A DNA stretch of 64,000 nucleotides from ZC4RG30 sp963726085 (lineage in GTDB: Bacteria; Pseudomonadota; Gammaproteobacteria; Steroidobacterales; Steroidobacteraceae). The notes beneath the pieces are model-generated. The model had not been told where the DNA came from. It ran no database searches and saw only the letters and a list, made by a program, of their open reading frames with translations. Every line of letters begins with the position of its first letter. The stretch's first letter is position 1. A program made the translations under genes and the position numbers. Below are positions 63,420-64,000 of this stretch, piece by piece. The DNA lies in the NCBI GenBank assembly GCA_963726085.1, contig CAVSAR010000001.1:434001-498000 (forward strand). Reading direction: 5' to 3'.

Positions 63420-63884
63420 CTAGCCCTTGTCATCATCCAGCTTCGGGTTGGTGATCGGCGTATCCCCTTCGAACAGGTGTTCAAAGCGCCGGTAGGTACA
63501 CAACCAACGCCCCTCGGGCGTGCGCTGATAGCGGTCGGTGGCCAGTGAAATCGTGATCGGTGGGTGCGTGGGCAGGACCTTGACCCCGTTGGCCGCATAG
63601 AGAAACAGGTAGTTGGTGGCCTCGGCGCTATCCGGGCCGGTAAACCTGGCGCGGAAATTGGTGAAGCAATGCACCGCAAGCCGCGGCCCCTGCTTGACGC
63701 GCCAGTCGTAGAACTGCTGGATCTTCGCGCGCCCCTGGTAGGAGGCGAACTGTCCATGGAATTGGGCGTCCTCGGTGTAGTACGCCGAGGCGCCGCGCCC
63801 GAGATTGAAGTCGATCTCGTGCCAGTAATCGGCAAGTTGAAGCGCCAGCTCGGCATTGAGCTTCAGAACATCTGCATCCGCCAC
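63420..63884 (-). CDS. SnoaL-like (NTF2 fold) protein
   Basis: The 154-residue protein starts at GTG 63884-63882 with GAGGAG a few bases upstream; the longer open frame lacks this. It reads ALQLADYWHEIDFNLGRGASAYYTEDAQFHGQFASYQGRAKIQQFYDWRVKQGPRLAVHCFTNFRARFTGPDSAEATNYLFLYAANG, a typical SnoaL ring-fold. No signal peptide, so it is cytoplasmic unlike the gene after it. It starts the group ending in the propeller gene, and the amidohydrolase tail lies just upstream. Confidence 0.9.
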   Translation of the reverse strand: MADADVLKLNAELALQLADYWHEIDFNLGRGASAYYTEDAQFHGQFASYQGRAKIQQFYDWRVKQGPRLAVHCFTNFRARFTGPDSAEATNYLFLYAANGVKVLPTHPPITISLATDRYQRTPEGRWLCTYRRFEHLFEGDTPITNPKLDDDKG

Positions 63885-63927
63885 GTGATCTCCTCGAACC
63901 TGGAATGTTGAAAAAGGGTAGAGCGAC

Positions 63928-64000
63928 TCAGCTGAAGTAGAGGTTAAGGGCCGTGTCGGACAGTTTGCGGCGTGTTTGCGCATCGGGCACCCAGCCGGCG
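63928..64000 (-). CDS. C-terminal end of amidohydrolase-like protein (partial)
   Basis: The last 23 codons of a minus-strand gene enter from the right edge: AGWVPDAQTRRKLSDTALNLYFS then TGA at 63930-63928. The pattern 'D...R.K.L..NAL.LYF' is the usual C-terminus of amidohydrolase-2 (ACMSD-like) enzymes. The fragment is too short to be certain. Its stop is 44 bases before the SnoaL start, so they may share an operon. Confidence 0.45.
   Translation of the reverse strand, partial: AGWVPDAQTRRKLSDTALNLYFS

Overview
The window looks like a piece of a high-GC gammaproteobacterial chromosome. Supporting signs are the secG-tpiA-glmM-folP-ftsH block, the fur/recN/nadK/hrcA/grpE/dnaK/dnaJ/dapB/carA/carB/greA order, a minor-pilin operon of the Xanthomonadales/Pseudomonas kind, and a tmRNA tag ANDDNYALAA, one residue from the E. 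coli tag. The multi-SnoaL proteins at the right end would suit a Nevskiales/Steroidobacterales-like or Xanthomonadales-related organism; that placement is inference. Many strongly conserved genes carry single-base frameshifts (nuoK, J, I, H, G, carA, carB, dnaJ, the CHAT gene), so the sequence is probably a draft with residual indels.

Layout. 1-9.2 kb: minus-strand nuo operon (respiratory complex I, nuoA to nuoK). 9.3-14.75 kb: tRNA-Leu(GAG), secG, tpiA, glmM, folP, ftsH, all minus strand; divergent yhbY follows, with rlmE missing from its usual place. 15.3-18.85 kb: TonB-dependent receptor, PadR regulator and a PspC-domain membrane protein. 18.86-25.5 kb: type IV pilus minor-pilin operon fimT-pilV-pilW-pilX-pilY1-small gene-pilE. 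25.7-30.6 kb: carA-carB-greA, with a good sigma70 promoter and a possible leader peptide. 30.8-36.5 kb: hrcA, grpE, dnaK, dnaJ, dapB, with two sigma32-like promoters. 36.55-41.1 kb: nadK, recN, fur, bamE, ratA, smpB. 41.1-44.3 kb: a radical SAM protein with extra cysteines, then a badly frameshifted MFS transporter and a badly frameshifted PEP-mutase-family gene.

44.36-44.71 kb is ssrA (tmRNA). Its 3' end is an attachment site: an imperfect second copy lies at 46.74-46.79 kb, and between them is a ~2 kb decayed island with a truncated P4-type integrase and an AraC-GyrI regulator. From there to ~60 kb the region is accessory. It holds a secreted protein of unknown function, an operon of a membrane protein, a DUF900-type alpha/beta hydrolase and a large TPR-CHAT protease-like protein (the best candidate for an undescribed system), a membrane-SRPBCC protein, an ArsR/SRPBCC/RibD-like cassette of lower GC with a clear promoter and palindromic operator, and a lone MobA/MobL relaxase. 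60.2-64 kb: a minus-strand group with an amidohydrolase tail, a SnoaL protein, a three-domain SnoaL protein and an exported beta-propeller, possibly a catabolic cluster.
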